NCBI RefSeq assembly: GCF_025770785.1
Contig: NZ_JANZLA010000002.1
Location: 124,001 to 188,000, forward strand
Length of the DNA stretch: 64,000 nt
DNA from: Cellulomonas sp. SG140
Lineage (GTDB): Bacteria; Actinomycetota; Actinomycetes; Actinomycetales; Cellulomonadaceae
Reading direction: 5' to 3'
In this document: positions 15,915 through 24,725 of the stretch, piece by piece
How the letters are laid out: the number at the start of each line of letters is the position of its first letter
Numbering within the stretch: position 1 is the first letter of the stretch
Notes under the pieces: generated by a model
Told to the model about the DNA's origin: nothing
Database searches by the model: none
What the model saw: only the letters and a program-made list of their open reading frames with translations
Position numbers and translations under genes: made by a program

Positions 15915-16754
15915 ATGACGGACGTGGACGTGCGCATCGGCATCTCCGGCTGGCGGTACCGGCCGTGGCGCGGCGTGTTCTACCCGCCCGGCCTGCCGCA
16001 GCGCCGGGAGCTGGAGTACGCCTCGCGACGGCTGCGCACGGTCGAGCTGAACGGTTCCTTCTACTCGTTGCAGCGGCCCGAGAGCTACCTCGCCTGGGCG
16101 GCCGCCGTGCCGGCCGACTTCCTGTTCGCCGTCAAGGGCGGCCGGTTCATCACCCACATGAAGCGGCTGCGGGACGTCGCCGCACCGCTCGCCAACTTCT
16201 TCGCCAGCGGACCGCTCGCGCTCGGCCCGCTGCTCGGCCCGGTGCTGTGGCAGCTGCCGGAGCGGCTCGGCTTCGAGCCGGAGGTCGTCGAGGCCTTCCT
16301 CGCCCGGCTCCCGCGCAGCACCGCGGAAGCGGCGGCGCTGGCCGAGCAGCACGACGAGCGGCTCGACGGCCGCGCGTGGACCACCACCGACCTGGACCGG
16401 CCGCTGCGGCACGCCCTCGAGGTGCGCCACCCGGGATTCGTCGACCCCCGGTTCACCGCGCTGGCCAGGGCGTACGGCGTGGCGGTGGTCGTCGCGGACA
16501 CCGCCGGGAAGTGGCCCCTGCTCCTGGAGCCGACCGCGCCGCTCGTGTACGTCCGGCTGCACGGCGACACCGAGCTGTACGTCAGCGGCTACGACCCGCC
16601 GGCGCTGACCTTGTGGGCGGACCGCATCCGGGGGTGGGCGGACGAGGGGCACGACGTGGTCGTCTACTTCGACAACGACGTGAAGGTCCGAGCACCGTTC
16701 GACGCGATGGCGCTCGCGGACCTGCTCGGCGTCGGGCCGCCGGCCACGGACTGA
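15915..16754 (+). CDS. DUF72 (YecE-like) family protein
   Basis: This 279-residue protein belongs to the DUF72 TIM-barrel family (IGISGWRYRPWRGVFYPPGL, FYSLQRPESYLAWA, FAVKGGRFITHMKRL, YVRLHGDTELY, VVYFDNDVKVRAPFDAM). Members are predicted endonuclease IV/xylose-isomerase-like folds, with no established reaction that I know. AGGA lies 7 nt before the ATG. It diverges from the DNA glycosylase gene with only 9 bp between starts, so a joint DNA-damage response is possible but unproven. Confidence 0.85.
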   Translation: MTDVDVRIGISGWRYRPWRGVFYPPGLPQRRELEYASRRLRTVELNGSFYSLQRPESYLAWAAAVPADFLFAVKGGRFITHMKRLRDVAAPLANFFASGPLALGPLLGPVLWQLPERLGFEPEVVEAFLARLPRSTAEAAALAEQHDERLDGRAWTTTDLDRPLRHALEVRHPGFVDPRFTALARAYGVAVVVADTAGKWPLLLEPTAPLVYVRLHGDTELYVSGYDPPALTLWADRIRGWADEGHDVVVYFDNDVKVRAPFDAMALADLLGVGPPATD

Positions 16755-16780
16755 CCCCGCGTTCTTCGCGCTGCGGGCGG

Positions 16781-17155
16781 TCAGCGTCCGCGCAGCCGGT
16801 CGATCTCCCGCCGCTCCCGTTTGGTCGGCCGCCCGGCACCGCGGTCCCGCACCCCCAGAGCCGCGACGTGCTCCTTGGGCACCGGTGCGGGGGAGCGGTC
16901 GAGGTAGCACGTCACCGCCACCGCCGCGGACACGCGCTTGACGATCGTCCGCTCGACGATCACGACGCGGTCCCGCTCGGCACCCCGGACGTGCACCTCG
17001 TCGCCCGGCACCACGATCGTCGCGGGCTTGGCGCGCTCACCGTTGACCCGCACGTGCCCACCGCGGCACGCGGCGCCGGCCGCCGACCTCGTCGGGAACA
17101 GCCGCACGGCCCACGTCCACGCGTCGACCCGCGCGCGCACCTGCTCAGCCGGCAT
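16781..17155 (-). CDS. S4-domain RNA-binding protein (Hsp15-like)
   Basis: This 124-residue protein has an N-terminal S4 domain (ARVDAWTWAVRLFPTRSAAG then HVRVNGERAKPATIVVPGDE). This fold binds structured RNA, for example stalled 50S subunits in E. coli Hsp15. The C-terminus is very basic (RPTKRERREIDRLRGR). It is convergent with the DUF72 gene (26-bp gap) and lies downstream of pgi beyond a strong terminator, so it has its own promoter. Confidence 0.8.
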   Translation of the reverse strand: MPAEQVRARVDAWTWAVRLFPTRSAAGAACRGGHVRVNGERAKPATIVVPGDEVHVRGAERDRVVIVERTIVKRVSAAVAVTCYLDRSPAPVPKEHVAALGVRDRGAGRPTKRERREIDRLRGR

Positions 17156-17168
17156 CGCCCCAGCGTGC

Positions 17169-17205
17169 CACGGGCCGGGCGGGAGCCAGCCCCGCCCGGC
17201 CCGTG
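17169..17205 (-). terminator. Terminator hairpin downstream of pgi
   Basis: A perfect 15-bp stem (17169-17183 with 17191-17205) and a 7-nt loop start 22 nt after the pgi stop on the minus strand. Confidence 0.75.
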
Positions 17206-17227
17206 CCGGTCACCCCGCGCGGGACGC

Positions 17228-18910
17228 TCAGTGCCGCAGCTCCAGGTACTTCTCGATCAGGCTCTTGGTCGACGGGTCCTGCGCGTCCAGCGCCGCCCGG
17301 TCGCCCTCGACGGCCGGGGCGATCTCCGTCGCGAGCTTCTTGCCCAGCTCGACGCCCCACTGGTCGAACGAGTCGATGCCCCACACGACGCCCTCGACGA
17401 AGGTGATGTGCTCGTACAGCGCGATCAGCTGGCCCAGCACCGACGGGGTCAGCGCCGGCGCCAGGATCGACGTCGTCGGCCGGTTCCCCGAGAACACCCG
17501 GGCCGGCACGATCGCCTCGTCCGTCCCCTCGGCACGGACCTCGTCGGGCGTCTTGCCGAAGGCCAGCGCCTTGGTCTGGGCGAAGTAGTTCGCCAGGAAC
17601 AGCGCGTGCACGTCGGTGTCGCCGTCCTTCAGCGGATGGGCCGGGTTGGCCACCGCGATGAAGTCCGCCGGGATCAGCCGGGTGCCCTGGTGGATCAGCT
17701 GGTAGAAGGCGTGCTGGCCGTTGGTGCCGGGCTCGCCCCAGAACACCTCGCCGGTCTGCGTGGTGACGGGCGAGCCGTCCCAGCGCACCGACTTGCCGTT
17801 GGACTCCATCGTCAGCTGCTGCAGGTAGGCCGGGAACCGGGACAGGTACTGCGCGTAGGGCAGCACCGCGTGGGTGTGCGCGCCGAGGAAGTTGACGTAC
17901 CAGACGTTGAGCAGACCCATCAGCACCGGCACGTTCTGCGCGAACGGGGTCCGCGCCACGTGCTCGTCCACCAGGTGGAAGCCGTGCAGCAGGTCGGTGA
18001 AGCCGTCCTCGCCGATCGCGATCGCCAGCGAGAGGCCGATCGCCGAGTCCATCGAGTAGCGGCCGCCGACCCAGTCCCAGAACCCGAACGCGTTGGCCGG
18101 GTCGATGCCGAACGCCGCGACCTTGTCCAGAGCCGTCGACACGGCGACGAAGTGCCTGGCCACCGCACCGGTGCGGGCCTCGTCCGTGTCCTCGATCCGG
18201 CCCTCCGCCACCAGCCGCTCCCAGAGCCAGGCGCGCGCCAGCCGGGCGTTGGTCAGCGTCTCCAGCGTGCCGAAGGTCTTGGAGGCGACGATGAACAGCG
18301 TGGTCGCCGGGTCGAGGTCCTTGACCTTCTCGGCCAGGTCCGTCGGGTCGATGTTGGAGACGAACCGCACGCTCAGCCCGTCCAGCACGTACGGCTTGAG
18401 CGCCTCGTACGCCATCGCCGGGCCCAGGTCGGACCCGCCGATGCCGATGTTGACGACCGTGCGCACCCGCTCGCCGGTCACGCCGGTCCAGGCGCCGGTG
18501 CGCACCTTGTCGGCGAACGCGTAGACCTTCGCCAGCACGTCCTGCACGTCCGCGTCGACGTCCTGCCCGTCGACGACGAGCCGCGGCGAGGCGCCCGCCG
18601 GGCGCCGCAGCGCCGTGTGCAGCACCGCCCGGTTCTCGGTCACGTTGATGTGGTCGCCGCGCAGCATCGCGCCGAACCGGTCCGCGACGCCCACCTGGTC
18701 CGCGAGCCGGGTCAGCAGCGCCAGCGTCTCGTCCGTGACCAGGTTCTTGGACAGGTCGACGGTCAGGTCGCCCAGCTCGAACGTCAGCCGACGTGCGCGC
18801 TGCGGGTCCTGCGCGAACCACGCCCGCAGGTCCGGGCGCAGCGTGCTCTCGTGGTCCGACAACGCCTGCCAGGCGTCGGTGGTGGTGGGGTCGATGGGTG
18901 ACGAGGACAC
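17228..18910 (-). CDS. pgi: Glucose-6-phosphate isomerase
   Basis: This 560-residue enzyme interconverts glucose-6-phosphate and fructose-6-phosphate in glycolysis and gluconeogenesis. The diagnostic motifs are present: [20 protein letters not shown], the sugar-isomerase loop [28 protein letters not shown] helix, [20 protein letters not shown] with the catalytic Glu and His, and the C-terminal family motif [13 protein letters not shown]. The GTG at 18910 has GGGAG 6 nt upstream and gives the usual family length. It is followed by a strong terminator and is probably monocistronic. Confidence 0.96.
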   Translation of the reverse strand: MSSSPIDPTTTDAWQALSDHESTLRPDLRAWFAQDPQRARRLTFELGDLTVDLSKNLVTDETLALLTRLADQVGVADRFGAMLRGDHINVTENRAVLHTALRRPAGASPRLVVDGQDVDADVQDVLAKVYAFADKVRTGAWTGVTGERVRTVVNIGIGGSDLGPAMAYEALKPYVLDGLSVRFVSNIDPTDLAEKVKDLDPATTLFIVASKTFGTLETLTNARLARAWLWERLVAEGRIEDTDEARTGAVARHFVAVSTALDKVAAFGIDPANAFGFWDWVGGRYSMDSAIGLSLAIAIGEDGFTDLLHGFHLVDEHVARTPFAQNVPVLMGLLNVWYVNFLGAHTHAVLPYAQYLSRFPAYLQQLTMESNGKSVRWDGSPVTTQTGEVFWGEPGTNGQHAFYQLIHQGTRLIPADFIAVANPAHPLKDGDTDVHALFLANYFAQTKALAFGKTPDEVRAEGTDEAIVPARVFSGNRPTTSILAPALTPSVLGQLIALYEHITFVEGVVWGIDSFDQWGVELGKKLATEIAPAVEGDRAALDAQDPSTKSLIEKYLELRH

Positions 18911-19012
18911 GGCTGCTCCCGGCAAGGACGTGGTGTGGACCGTCCCACCGTATTGCCTCCCGGTGACCGGGCGACCGGGACCGCCGGGGGACCGGGAGGC
19001 GGCCGCCGACCG

Positions 19013-19018
19013 TAGAGT
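19013..19018 (+). promoter_or_regulatory. Putative -10 box (leaderless) for PfkB-family gene
   Basis: TAGAGT lies 6 nt before GTG 19025, with no Shine-Dalgarno sequence. Confidence 0.45.
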
Positions 19019-19024
19019 GCCGAC

Positions 19025-19942
19025 GTGCCCGACCGGCCCGACGTCCCCGCCGCGCGGCTGGTGTGCTGCGGGTTGACCACCCTGGACGTCGTCCAGGTGG
19101 TCGACGCGGTCCCGGGCCCGGACCAGAAGGTGGTCGCCCGGGACCTGCACGTGACGTTCGGGGGCCCGGCGGCGAACGCAGCGGCGACGGCGGTCGCGCT
19201 CGGCGTGCCCACCACCCTGGTCACGGCGCTGGGGGAGGGGCCGATCGCCGACCTGGTCCGCGCGGGGCTGCGCGCTGCCGGCGTGGACGTGGTGGACCTG
19301 CTCGCGGGCCAGTCCGCCGACCCGCCGGTGTCCACCGTGCTGGTGACGGCGGCGACCGGTCAGCGCGCCGTCGCGTCGACCAACGCGACGGGTCGGCCCG
19401 ACGACCTCGGGCCGGCTGCGGGCGCCGCGCTCGACGTGCTGGCCGGTGCGACGGCCCTGCTGGTCGACGGGCACCACCTGTCGGCAGCCCGGGTCCTGGC
19501 GTCGGCGGCGCACGCGCGCAGCGTGCCGGTGCTGCTGGACGGCGGCAGCTGGAAGCCCGGGCTGGACGGCCTGCTCGTGTCGGTCGACGTCGCTGTGCTG
19601 TCCGGGGACTTCCGGCTGCCCGGGCGCGGCGACGACACCTCGGACGCGCTGCTGGACGACGTCGCGGCGCTCGGCCCGTCCGTGGTCGCCCGGTCGTCGG
19701 GGAGCGGCCCGGTTCGCGTCCGGGTGCCGGCGGGTCACGACGAGGTCGTCCCGCCGGCGTTGCCGCCGGACGACGTCGTCGACACCCTCGGCGCCGGTGA
19801 CGTGCTGCACGGCGCGATCGGTGCCGGGCTCGCCCGGGGGCTCGACCCGGTCGCCGCGCTGCGCGAGGCGGTGCCGGTGGCCACGGAGTCCTGCCGCCAC
19901 GCCGGTGCGCTCGGCTGGGTCCGCGCCGCCCGAGGGGTCTGA
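19025..19942 (+). CDS. PfkB-family carbohydrate/nucleoside kinase
   Basis: This 305-residue ribokinase-superfamily kinase phosphorylates a sugar, nucleoside or related small molecule with ATP. The N-terminal motif [18 protein letters not shown] and the C-terminal motif [20 protein letters not shown], with the catalytic Asp of the anion hole, are both clear. The substrate is not evident. It precedes the amino-sugar locus but is separated from it by a hairpin and a 186-bp promoter region, so it need not share its function. GTG 19025 appears leaderless. Confidence 0.85.
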   Translation: MPDRPDVPAARLVCCGLTTLDVVQVVDAVPGPDQKVVARDLHVTFGGPAANAAATAVALGVPTTLVTALGEGPIADLVRAGLRAAGVDVVDLLAGQSADPPVSTVLVTAATGQRAVASTNATGRPDDLGPAAGAALDVLAGATALLVDGHHLSAARVLASAAHARSVPVLLDGGSWKPGLDGLLVSVDVAVLSGDFRLPGRGDDTSDALLDDVAALGPSVVARSSGSGPVRVRVPAGHDEVVPPALPPDDVVDTLGAGDVLHGAIGAGLARGLDPVAALREAVPVATESCRHAGALGWVRAARGV

Positions 19943-19965
19943 CGCCTCTCCGGACCGGGAGGCGT
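19942..19965 (+). terminator. Terminator-like hairpin after PfkB gene
   Basis: ACGCCTC (19942-19948) pairs with GAGGCGT (19959-19965). Inner bases CCGG/CCGG can extend the stem with one bulge. It begins at the stop codon of the kinase gene. Confidence 0.45.
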
Positions 19966-20068
19966 GGGGCGGCTGCGGCCGCTCCCGACGGCTCCGACGT
20001 TTCACGCGCGTGACGCCCTGACCTGCGAAGACATCCCATGAGTCACGCAGGTGAACTGCTCGTCACGA

Positions 20069-20084
20069 TGTGATCACGGTCACC
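20069..20084 (+). promoter_or_regulatory. CRP/GlxR-like half-site pair
   Basis: TGTGATCACGGTCACC contains GTGA-N6-TCAC, the core of actinobacterial CRP/GlxR sites. It lies just upstream of the -35 box of the ROK regulator promoter and suggests cAMP-linked carbon control. Confidence 0.45.
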
Positions 20085-20092
20085 CGGATCGC

Positions 20093-20123
20093 TTGACGTC
20101 GATTAGTAAGGAAGGTCTACTAA
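20093..20123 (+). promoter_or_regulatory. ROK-regulator promoter and operator
   Basis: TTGACG (20093-20098) is a good -35 box. TACTAA (20118-20123) is a plausible -10 box ending 5 nt before GTG 20129. The perfect inverted repeat TTAGTA-N9-TACTAA (20103-20123) covers the spacer and the -10 box. This is the expected autoregulatory operator of the adjacent ROK protein. The 19-nt spacer is somewhat long. Confidence 0.6.
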
Positions 20124-20128
20124 CAAAC

Positions 20129-21286
20129 GTGACGACGCAGGTGGGCGCCCGCCGGATCAGCCGGGCGCTCCGGCCCACGGGCAAAGTGCTCCCCGAGCAC
20201 GCCCGTGCGCACAACCGCTCGCTGGTGCTCGGTCACCTGTTCCACTCGGGCCCGTCGTCGCGGGCGGACATCGCGCGCAGCACCGGTCTGACCCGGGTGA
20301 CGGTGTCGGACCTGGTGGGGGACCTGATGGACGAGGGCCTGGTCGCCGAGCTCGGCGTCCGGGCGGCCGGCAAGGTGGGCAAGCCGGCGACGCTCGTCGG
20401 GATGCGCACCGAGGACTTCGTCGTCGTCGCCGTCGACCTCACCGACGACGCGCGGATGCTCGGCGCCGTCATGACGCTCACCGGCGACGTGGTCGCGCGC
20501 CGGGAGGTGCCGCTCGACGGCCGCCGCGGCGACGAGGCCGCGGACCTGCTGACCGACCTGTGCCGCGACCTGCTCGCCGCCGCGCCGGCGCCCGTGCTCG
20601 GCATCGGCATCGCGTCGCCCGGTGTGGTCGACGCCGACGGCGTGGTGGTCGAGGCCCCCAACCGGGGCTGGTACGGCGTCCCGCTCGCGGCGCGGCTCAC
20701 GCAGGCGCTGGGCGTGCCGGTGCACGTGGCCAACGACGCGAACACCCGGGCGCTGGGGGAGTTCACCTACGGCGGTGCCGAGGGCGCGGCGATGGTGCTC
20801 ACGGTCGGTCAGGGCGTCGGTGCCGGCCTGCTGGTGGACGGGGCGCTGGTGCGCGGCCGGCGCTGGGCCGCCGGTGAGATCGGCCACGTCACCGTGGTCG
20901 ACGACGCCTCGACCGAGGAGGCCCTGCCGTGCGCCTGCGGGCGCCACGGCTGCCTGGAGACCGTGCTGAGCGCGCCGGCCCTGCGCCGCCGCGTCGCGGG
21001 TCTCGACCGAGAAGCTGCCGACGCCGCGCTGGCGTCGGTCGGACGGCTGCTGGGAGTGACCCTGGCACCCGTCGCGAGTGCGCTGAACCTCGCGGAGGTC
21101 CTGCTCTCCGGTCCGCCGGAGCTGCTGGACGGTCCTCTGCGGGAGGCGGCGCTCGCCACCGTGCGCGAGCGGACCATGCCCGTCATCGGGCAGGAGCTCG
21201 ACATCCGGATGGCAACGCTGGACGAGGACGCCTCGCTGACGGGCGCGGCGGTCCTCGTCCTGTCGGGTCAGCTCGGGGTCACGTGA
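20129..21286 (+). CDS. ROK-family transcriptional regulator
   Basis: This 385-residue repressor has an N-terminal winged helix-turn-helix (SSRADIARSTGLTRVTVSDL, residues ~46-70) fused to a ROK sugar-binding domain. The ROK motifs are LGIGIASPGVVDADGVV, GVGAGLLVDGALVRG, the His in AAGEIGHVTVVDD and the zinc loop CACGRHGCLETVL. Such proteins (NagC/Mlc type) leave DNA when they bind a sugar or sugar phosphate. It heads the ABC-ROK kinase-NagB cluster, so GlcNAc-type ligands are likely. GTG 20129 is 5 nt after the -10 box. Its stop codon sits inside a hairpin that may limit readthrough. Confidence 0.88.
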   Translation: MTTQVGARRISRALRPTGKVLPEHARAHNRSLVLGHLFHSGPSSRADIARSTGLTRVTVSDLVGDLMDEGLVAELGVRAAGKVGKPATLVGMRTEDFVVVAVDLTDDARMLGAVMTLTGDVVARREVPLDGRRGDEAADLLTDLCRDLLAAAPAPVLGIGIASPGVVDADGVVVEAPNRGWYGVPLAARLTQALGVPVHVANDANTRALGEFTYGGAEGAAMVLTVGQGVGAGLLVDGALVRGRRWAAGEIGHVTVVDDASTEEALPCACGRHGCLETVLSAPALRRRVAGLDREAADAALASVGRLLGVTLAPVASALNLAEVLLSGPPELLDGPLREAALATVRERTMPVIGQELDIRMATLDEDASLTGAAVLVLSGQLGVT

Positions 21287-21297
21287 CGACCCCGAGC
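21271..21297 (+). terminator. Hairpin over the stop codon of the ROK regulator
   Basis: GCTCGGGGTC (21271-21280) pairs with GACCCCGAGC (21288-21297) across a 7-nt loop that contains the TGA stop. It may partly terminate or pause transcription before the transporter genes. Confidence 0.5.
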
Positions 21298-21372
21298 CGA
21301 CCGTCCAGCAGGTCGCAGCACCACCCGGCGTCGTCGTCGGACGAACGCCTCGCTCACAGGAGGAGCTCCAAC

Positions 21373-22734
21373 GTGAAGATCCTACGTTTCGCGGCCGTCG
21401 GCCTCGCGGCGACGCTCGCGCTCGCGGCCTGCAGCTCCGGCAGCGGCTCGAGCAGCACGACGACGGCGGCCGGTGGCGGCACCCCCGCACCGGCGACGAT
21501 CAAGCTGTGGCTGGCCGGTGCCGACACGCCCGACGAGCTGCGCACCTACCTCAAGACGGAGTTCGCCAAGCAGAACCCCGGCTCGACGCTGGTGATCGAG
21601 CAGCAGGACTGGGGCGACCTGGTCACCAAGCTGACCACGGCTCTCCCGGACGCGGCGAACACGCCAGACGTCGCCGAGCTGGGCAACACGCAGTCCTCGA
21701 CGTTCACCAACGTCGGCGCCTTCATGGACATCAGCAGCATGTACAACGAGCTCGGCGGCTCGAAGCTGCTGCCCGGGTTCGTCGAGGCCGGCAAGGTCGA
21801 CGGCAAGAACTACACGCTGCCGTACTACTTCGGCTCCCGGTACGTGTTCTACCGGGCCGACCTGTGGCAGGCGGCCGGCGTGACCGCCCCGCCGAAGACG
21901 CTGTCGGAGTTCAACGACGACGTGAAGAAGATCGCCGCGGCGGACCCGAAGGGGATCGCCAACCTGTCCGGCCTGTGGATCGGCGGTCAGGACTGGCGCA
22001 ACGCGATCTCGTGGATCTTCGCCAACGGCGGCGAGCTCGCGGTCAAGGACGGCGGCCAGTGGAAGTCCACGATGTCCGACCCGAAGACGATCGTCGGCCT
22101 GCAGCAGCTGCAGGACCTGTGGAAGAACGCGTCCAAGGCACCGCGTGACGCCACCGACGCCAACACCTACAACCACCTGAACGACTCCGACTCGGTCAAG
22201 GCGGCGGACGGCTCGACGACGAGCTACTCGCTCGACGCGGCGACGATCATGGCGCCCGGCTGGGCCCACTGGTCCATCGGCGACCTGGCCAAGAAGGACG
22301 GCAAGGACGTCCGCAACTGGAACGACCAGACGTTCGGCGTGTTCCCGCTGCCGGGCGTGAACGGCGGCGCCGCGCCGGTGTTCGCCGGCGGGTCCAACAT
22401 CGGCATCTCGGCCAAGACGCAGCACCCCGAGCTGGCGAAGTCGCTGATGAAGATCATCTTCTCGCCGGAGTACCAGCAGATGCTGGGCAAGAACGGTCTC
22501 GGCCCGGCCAACACCGACTACGTCAGCTCGCTCGGCACCGACCAGTTCGCCAAGGCGCTGACCGAGTCGGCGCTGAACGCCAAGCTGACCCCAGCCGCAC
22601 CGGGCTGGGCGGCGCTGGAGAACAGCAAGAAGCTCGAGGAGTTCTTCCAGAAGATCTCCCAGGGCGCGGACATCGCGTCGACCGCCAAGGCGTTCGACGA
22701 CGCCGCCACGCCGATCCTCAACGGCAAGGGCTGA
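21373..22734 (+). CDS. Sugar ABC transporter substrate-binding lipoprotein
   Basis: This 453-residue extracytoplasmic binding protein of the CUT1 (family 1) type has a lipoprotein signal peptide with lipobox LALAAC at residues ~17-22 and a Ser/Gly/Thr linker. The mature domain shows typical motifs (IKLWLAGADTPDELRTYLKT, TPDVAELGNTQSSTF, LPYYFGSRYVFYRADLW, FAGGSNIGISAKTQHPELA). It captures a sugar or oligosaccharide for the two permeases downstream. With NagB in the cluster, N-acetylglucosamine or chito-oligosaccharides are likely. AGGAGGAG is ideally placed before GTG 21373. Confidence 0.9.
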   Translation: MKILRFAAVGLAATLALAACSSGSGSSSTTTAAGGGTPAPATIKLWLAGADTPDELRTYLKTEFAKQNPGSTLVIEQQDWGDLVTKLTTALPDAANTPDVAELGNTQSSTFTNVGAFMDISSMYNELGGSKLLPGFVEAGKVDGKNYTLPYYFGSRYVFYRADLWQAAGVTAPPKTLSEFNDDVKKIAAADPKGIANLSGLWIGGQDWRNAISWIFANGGELAVKDGGQWKSTMSDPKTIVGLQQLQDLWKNASKAPRDATDANTYNHLNDSDSVKAADGSTTSYSLDAATIMAPGWAHWSIGDLAKKDGKDVRNWNDQTFGVFPLPGVNGGAAPVFAGGSNIGISAKTQHPELAKSLMKIIFSPEYQQMLGKNGLGPANTDYVSSLGTDQFAKALTESALNAKLTPAAPGWAALENSKKLEEFFQKISQGADIASTAKAFDDAATPILNGKG

Positions 22735-22745
22735 GGTCCTCCGCA

Positions 22746-22779
22746 CCCGCGGTGCCGGCACGTCCGCCGGCACCGCGGG
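22746..22779 (+). other. Strong intergenic hairpin after binding-protein gene
   Basis: A perfect 14-bp stem (22746-22759 with 22766-22779) and a 6-nt loop lie between the binding-protein and first permease genes. Such hairpins often stabilise the binding-protein mRNA and reduce downstream expression. Confidence 0.6.
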
Positions 22780-22812
22780 GCACCCCCCTCCCGTCCGACC
22801 GCAGGAGCCCCG

Positions 22813-23877
22813 ATGTCACGCCCCGACGCCTCGGCGTCCCCCGCGCCGGCAGGTCCGGTCCCGGTGCCGGAGCAACCGGCCGCCCGGCCCCCGCACGGCA
22901 CCGTGCAACGGTCGACGCGTTCCTCCCGCACCCGGCGGACCGCCGTCGTGACCGTCGACCCGGACGCGCAGCGTCCCGCACCTCGCCGCCGCCGCGGCCC
23001 GCGCGTCCCCTACGCGCTGCTGGTCCCCTCGATCGGGATCCTCGTCCTCGCCCTCGGCTACCCGCTCGGGTGGCAGGTGGTCACGTCGCTGCAGAAGTTC
23101 GGCCTGGCCCAGCAGTTCGGCAAGCCGCCGCAGTTCGTCGGCCTGCGCAACTACCTCGACCTGGCCGCCGACTCGTACCTGTGGACCGTGGTCGCGCGGT
23201 CGATCGCGTTCTGCCTGGTCAACGCGGGTGTGACCGTGCTGGTCGGCGTGCTGGTGGCGCTGCTGATGAAGGCCGTCGGCACCGTGCCGCGGCTCGCGGT
23301 GCAGATCGCGATGCTGCTCGCGTGGGCCATGCCGGTGGTCGCGTCGATGACCGTGTGGCGGTGGCTGTTCGACTACCGCCGCGGCGTCGTGAACTACGTG
23401 CTCACCGCGATGGGTTTCCACTTCACCGGGCACAGCTGGCTCGCCAACCCGCTGTCCTTCTTCTTCGTCGCCACGGTGATCATCGTCTGGATGTCCGTGC
23501 CGTTCGTCGCGTTCTCCGTCTACGCGGGCCTGAGCCAGGTGTCCGACGAGGTGCTCGAGGCGGCGGCGATCGACGGTGCGGACGGCGCGCGCCGGTTCCG
23601 CTGGATCGTGCTGCCGATGATCCGGCCGGTGCTGTCCATCGTGCTGCTGCTGCAGATCATCTGGGACCTGCGGGTGTTCGCCCAGATCCGGCTGCTGCAG
23701 GACGCCGGCGGCACGCCGAGCGAGACCAACCTGCTCGGCACGTACATCTACCAGCTGGGTGTCGGCTCCGGTGACTTCGGGGCGGCCTCGGCGGTGTCGA
23801 TCTTCGTCCTGCTGCTCACCGTCGCGCTCAGCTGGGCGTACGTGCGCACGCTGCTGCGAGAGGAGGACGAGCGGTGA
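22813..23877 (+). CDS. Sugar ABC transporter permease (MalF/UgpA-like)
   Basis: This 354-residue inner-membrane permease has a long cytoplasmic Pro/Arg-rich N-terminus (~60 residues), then about six transmembrane helices from RVPYALLVPSIGILVLALGY onward. The EAA loop that docks to the ATPase is EVLEAAAIDGADGARRFRWI near residue 250. It forms the channel with the next gene product. GGAG lies 6-8 nt before the ATG. No ATPase gene is in this cluster, so a shared MsiK-like ATPase elsewhere is expected (inference). Confidence 0.9.
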   Translation: MSRPDASASPAPAGPVPVPEQPAARPPHGTVQRSTRSSRTRRTAVVTVDPDAQRPAPRRRRGPRVPYALLVPSIGILVLALGYPLGWQVVTSLQKFGLAQQFGKPPQFVGLRNYLDLAADSYLWTVVARSIAFCLVNAGVTVLVGVLVALLMKAVGTVPRLAVQIAMLLAWAMPVVASMTVWRWLFDYRRGVVNYVLTAMGFHFTGHSWLANPLSFFFVATVIIVWMSVPFVAFSVYAGLSQVSDEVLEAAAIDGADGARRFRWIVLPMIRPVLSIVLLLQIIWDLRVFAQIRLLQDAGGTPSETNLLGTYIYQLGVGSGDFGAASAVSIFVLLLTVALSWAYVRTLLREEDER

Positions 23878-24725
23878 CCACGCGTCGTCGTCGGCTACGT
23901 CCCGCCCGGCTGCTGCTGGGCCTGCTCGCCCTGCTGGTCGCGGCGCTCTGGGCGTTCCCCGTGTACTGGATGACCATCTCCTCGCTGATGTCGAACATCC
24001 GCCTGCAGTCCGGTGCGCCGACCTTCTGGCCGGTGAACGCGTCGATGGACAACTACGCCGCCGTGTGGGCCTCGGGCTCGTTCCTGCCGGCGCTGCGCAT
24101 GTCGCTGCTGGTGACGGGCCTGACGATCCTCTGCACGCTGGTGTTCGCGTTCCTCGCGGCGCTCGCGATCAGCCGGTACCGGTTCCGCGGGCGGCGCAGC
24201 TTCGTGCTCGCCGTGCTGCTGATCCAGATGCTGCCCGCCGAGGGTCTGTTCATCGCCCAGTACCGGCTGATCGGCTCGCTGCACCTGCTCAACACGGTGC
24301 TGGGCATCTCGATCGTCTACGTCGCGGCCGTGGTGCCGTTCACCATCTGGATGCTGCGCGGCTTCGTCGCCGGCGTGCCCGTGGAGCTGGAGGAGGCCGC
24401 GATGGTCGACGGGCTGTCGCGGACCAAGGCGTTCCTGCGGATCACCTTCCCGCTGCTCGCCCCGGGGCTGGTCGCGTCCGGCGTGTACGCCTTCCTGCAG
24501 GCGTGGAACGAGTTCACCGTGGCCCTCGTGGTGCTGCAGTCCGACACGGCCAAGACGCTGCCGATCTGGCTGCGCAGCTTCGTGCAGGCCAGCGCCAGCC
24601 GGGACACCGACTGGGGGCAGGTGATGGCGGCGTCGTCGCTGATCGCCGTGCCGGTGATCATCTTCTTCCTGTTCGTGCAGGGCCGGATGACGTCCGGTCT
24701 GGTGTCCGGGGCGGTGAAGGGCTGA
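23874..24725 (+). CDS. Sugar ABC transporter permease (MalG/UgpE-like)
   Basis: This 283-residue permease has six hydrophobic helices (first at RLLLGLLALLVAALWAFPVY) and the EAA loop ELEEAAMVDGLSRTKAFLRI near residue 175. It pairs with the preceding permease. GTG 23874 overlaps the upstream stop by 4 bp (GTGA), indicating translational coupling. Confidence 0.9.
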   Translation: MTTRRRRLRPARLLLGLLALLVAALWAFPVYWMTISSLMSNIRLQSGAPTFWPVNASMDNYAAVWASGSFLPALRMSLLVTGLTILCTLVFAFLAALAISRYRFRGRRSFVLAVLLIQMLPAEGLFIAQYRLIGSLHLLNTVLGISIVYVAAVVPFTIWMLRGFVAGVPVELEEAAMVDGLSRTKAFLRITFPLLAPGLVASGVYAFLQAWNEFTVALVVLQSDTAKTLPIWLRSFVQASASRDTDWGQVMAASSLIAVPVIIFFLFVQGRMTSGLVSGAVKG

